Of a stretch of 64,000 nt of DNA, positions 61,207 through 64,000 are shown one piece after another. Made by a program: the position numbers and the translations under genes. Source of the stretch: Iris pallida (taxonomy: Eukaryota > Streptophyta > Magnoliopsida > Asparagales > Iridaceae). The notes under the pieces were generated by a model. That model saw nothing but the letters and a program-made list of their open reading frames with translations. It did not search any database and was not told the DNA's origin. Each line of letters begins with the position of its first letter. Positions within the stretch are counted from its first letter, which is position 1. The stretch spans positions 12,898,417 through 12,962,416 of the forward strand of contig JANAVB010002199.1 of assembly GCA_029216955.1 (NCBI GenBank), read 5' to 3'.

Positions 61207-62205
61207 AGGAGTTTTAGTGATCCCAGGAATGCACTCGGAATGAAGGCCAGCTATAAAATCTAGGAATACATCCAGGACTCATCAAATCTGTGAAGGCCAT
61301 CTGCAAATAAAAGGAATACACCAAAAAAATCAAAAATATCTGTGAAGGCCAATCAAATAAATTTTCATTGATCCCAGGAATGCACCCGGAATGAAGACTA
61401 GCTGTAAATCCTAGGAATGTACCCATTACTCATCAAATCTGTGAAGGCCATCTGCAAAACAAAGGAATATACCAAAAAAATCAAAAACAACTGTGAAGGC
61501 CAACTGCAAATCAAATGAATGCACACAAATTAGCTAAATTAATGTTTAGATGATTCATACAAACAAATATAAATGCTTCAACGAAACAAATCATAATCAA
61601 ATTAAGTAAACTTCATTCCAAGTCCAATAAACTGCATAATACACGTTACAATAATCTGCACAATCCACGTTAGTAGTTCAACATAGAACCTGCATAATTC
61701 ACATTACAATAATCCTTTAGCAATAACAAGGGATGAACATGCAGGATTATATTATGCATTACACTGACATTGAATTCATACTGATGGCATCGATGTACTG
61801 ATTATTTATAGAAAGCAAAACACATTCCAATCAAATAAAGTTTTAGTGATCCCAAGAATGCACCCGGAATGAAGGCTAGCTGTAAATCCTAGTAATGTAC
61901 CCATGACTCATCAAATCTGTGAAGGCCATTTGCAAATCAAAGGAATACACCAAAAAAATTAAAAACATCTGTGAAGGCCAACTGCAAATCAAATGAATGC
62001 ACACAACTTAGCTAAATTAATGTTTAGATGATTCAGACAAACAAATATAAACGTTTCAACCAAAAAAATTATAATCAAATTAAGTAAACTTCATTCCAAG
62101 TCCAATAAACTGCATAATTCACGTTACAATAATATGCACAATCCACGTTAGTAGTTCAACATAGAACCTGCATAATTCACGTTACAGTAATCCTTCAGCA
62201 ATATC
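61207..62205. repeat. triplicated repeat of unknown origin
   Basis: Three related direct units begin near 61211, 61367 and 61841 with TGATCCCAGGAATGCACCCG-like sequence and contain CTGTGAAGGCCA twice each. The second and third are about 360 bp and alike to their ends (CACGTTA...CCTTTAGCAAT); the first is truncated to about 150 bp. About 110 bases of unrelated sequence (61730-61838) separate the last two. Confidence 0.8.
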
Positions 62206-62585
62206 AGACCAACTCTAAATTCAAGACCATATTACAATTTTCCAAACAGAGTACGAACCATGCACCCCAACGGTGCTTAGTACAACCGAGAATTTTAATT
62301 TATAATTTTTCAAACACAGAATCGAGTTTCACCGCCAAGACCAATAAATATTCAAAACCATATTACAATTCTAATATTACAGTCCAAACTGAAATAAAAG
62401 TTTCAAAACCCAAAAGATTAATCTTCATCTCCATCTCCATCTTCTTTTTTTAATCTTCTTCCTCAAAATCTCCTTCACCTACACCTTGAGAGACGAAATA
62501 AGAAATTATAGTCAGTATGGACTCACTGTATATGTAGAAATGACATCCAGAAACATAAATAGAAGTATCAAAATGAGGGCTAGCA

Positions 62586-62693
62586 TTAGAGTGGCAATGT
62601 GCACAGTGTGTGTTCTAACATAAGAGTATCAATGTACACACTGTAGGTTCTAACATTAGAGTATCAATGTACACAATGCGGGTTCTATGATGC
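62586..62693 (+). repeat. 36-bp tandem repeat, three copies
   Basis: Units of the form AGAGTATCAATGTACACA followed by CTGTAGGTTCTAACATT, with the outer two diverged. The rest of 62206-63550 is AT-rich and shows no supported gene. Confidence 0.7.
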
Positions 62694-63550
62694 GAACCCC
62701 ATTTTGTATCAATCACTGAGTAGTGAGTACACTCTCCAGTTAGCTCAAGTGTTAGGTTACTCTCAAGGACTCTCTCGAGTGTCAGGATACCAAGCAAGTT
62801 TAAGTGCCTGGCTTACCCTTAAGGACAACCTATATTATAGCAGTGTGCTCATGCTTATAATACCAAATATCACTGACTGAGGGAGTGTTCCAGCTCTGTC
62901 CTACCTCTAGTATCAGACATACATTACATGCCTTGAGGCATTTTCACTCTGTATATGTATTGGACCATCATCTGTTCAGTCATAAATCACCATTTTAGGA
63001 TAAAATTGGACAGTATCAGTGCAAGTATCAGAGCATCTAGTAGCAGAGTATCAGTGCAATATTAACTATTATTCAAAGTAGCTTTGATTCAAGACCATGT
63101 GCTTCTGTCCTAGAGTGTTTAATATAGAATATAGGGGCTAACAAGTATTGCTATATCCTTAAGCATCAGAGGTGAACATTCGGTTTAGCTGAGTTGAAGC
63201 TCACAAGTGTATACAATATACATAGTAATAACTGGAGTACTGGAGCCTTAATTCAAATACAAATGATTCCCTGAATTCCTTCTTTAGTGATGATAATGAT
63301 ATCATAGTATTAGCAAGTATATACAGTTAGCAAGTATTTTTAGAAGTCATATAAGAAAATAATCCAACATGGATAGCTAGATCAGTTAGTAACAGAGTAT
63401 AAATGTGTATATATGTGTCCTTCACATATTAGAGTAAATGTGTATATTAGATTACAGAATCATCAAGAGTAGTAGAATAAGAGAAAAAAATGCAAAGTAG
63501 CACCAGTTGGGGCTAGCCCCATTTATCTTCTTCACGAGGAAAGGGAATTC

Positions 63551-63953
63551 TTAATCTTCGTCAGCCAATTCCATCTCTAGTTGGTTAATCTTCTCTAGAA
63601 TCAATTTCTGGTTGTCGGATATAGTCTTCATCTCTTTGAAGACATTCTCAAAGTTTGCAGCAACAAAATTGTATAGATTATCAACCCTGTCCATAGTGTT
63701 TGGGATTCCATAAGTTGTTGGTTTTCCAGATGTTGATGGTTGCTTGCTGCTGCTGTCCGTTTTCCAAACATTCGAGTCAAGGTTAGTTTTCTCATGGGGC
63801 CTTTGTTTTTAATATAAACATCCATGCTAAGCTTGGGACAGAATATTTACTAGCCATTGAGCATACAAATCCTCCGAAAGGGAGGGTTGTCCTTGCAGTT
63901 GGTTTTTCAACGAGATGCATCATTCTACTGAACTTGTAAAAACCTATATCCAT
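63551..63953 (-). pseudogene. broken ORF, possibly a retrotransposon accessory protein
   Basis: From the minus-strand ATG at 63953 an open frame gives MDIGFYKFSRMMHLVEKP, LPFGGFVCSMASKYSVPS and stops at 63792. A second frame, open from 63808 to the stop at 63551 (85 codons), continues with Ser/Thr-rich sequence (KTDSSSKQPSTSGKPTTYG) and a coiled-coil-like end (NVFKEMKTISDNQKLILEKI, then NQLEMELADED). The overlap at 63792-63808 suggests a single frameshift, or an intron with an acceptor there. The LPFGG block recalls the accessory domain after pol in SIRE-type elements, such as the one at 1260-1850; this is a guess from pattern only. Confidence 0.4.
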
Positions 63954-64000
63954 CCTTTTTTTCTTTCCCATATAATTTTTTTTACTCTCTCGGGATGGAT

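Overview
The window is nuclear DNA from a flowering plant. It holds one intron-rich gene, a large nest of LTR retrotransposons, and many short DNA-transposon and non-LTR remnants. The species cannot be named from the sequence. The plant assignment rests on the BAR-domain gene (close in sequence and exon logic to Arabidopsis At2g33490), the Maximus/SIRE-like and Tekay/Del-like retrotransposon types, hAT- and Mutator-like terminal-inverted-repeat elements, and RTE tails ending in TGATGA-type repeats.

1-31517: one old Ty1/copia element on the minus strand, with LTR, envelope-like ORF, RNase H, reverse transcriptase, integrase, protease, gag, primer binding site and LTR. Its left LTR runs off the window. 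Its coding parts are broken by stops and frameshifts, and a gag-protease segment is tandemly duplicated. Two younger insertions split it. The first is a solo LTR at 5792-12498 (target duplication GACGT), which itself holds a second solo LTR at 7366-11201 (AGTAG). The second is a complete but degenerate Tekay-like Ty3/gypsy element at 16044-30606 (GATCG) inside the copia 5' LTR. That gypsy element contains two more solo LTRs, at 17671-20088 in its 3' LTR and 25059-27696 in its gag.

31545-33189: a Mutator-like inverted-repeat element with a C-rich/G-rich core, then the promoter side of the gene.

33190-47698 (+): the only host gene seen. Nine exons encode a predicted 623-residue protein with an N-terminal BAR-like membrane-binding region and a Pro/Ser-rich tail. 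Its long introns hold RTE tails, a tRNA-like element, small inverted-repeat elements, microsatellites and a probable copia solo LTR. An alternative last exon at 58271 would place the next retrotransposon inside the final intron.

48232-58014: an LTR retrotransposon with 2.8-kb LTRs and a 4.2-kb interior with no recognisable coding (LARD-like), flanked by ACATG duplications.

58020-64000: the probable 3' side of the gene, an interleaved inverted-repeat structure with TA microsatellites, a hAT-like element with 8-bp duplications, a triplicated unknown repeat, and at the right edge a broken minus-strand ORF that may belong to a retrotransposon accessory protein.

The most unusual pattern is in one gypsy LTR family. 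Five copies in the window share flanking sequence, but at the same internal position each insertion carries a different GC-rich minisatellite or low-complexity module.
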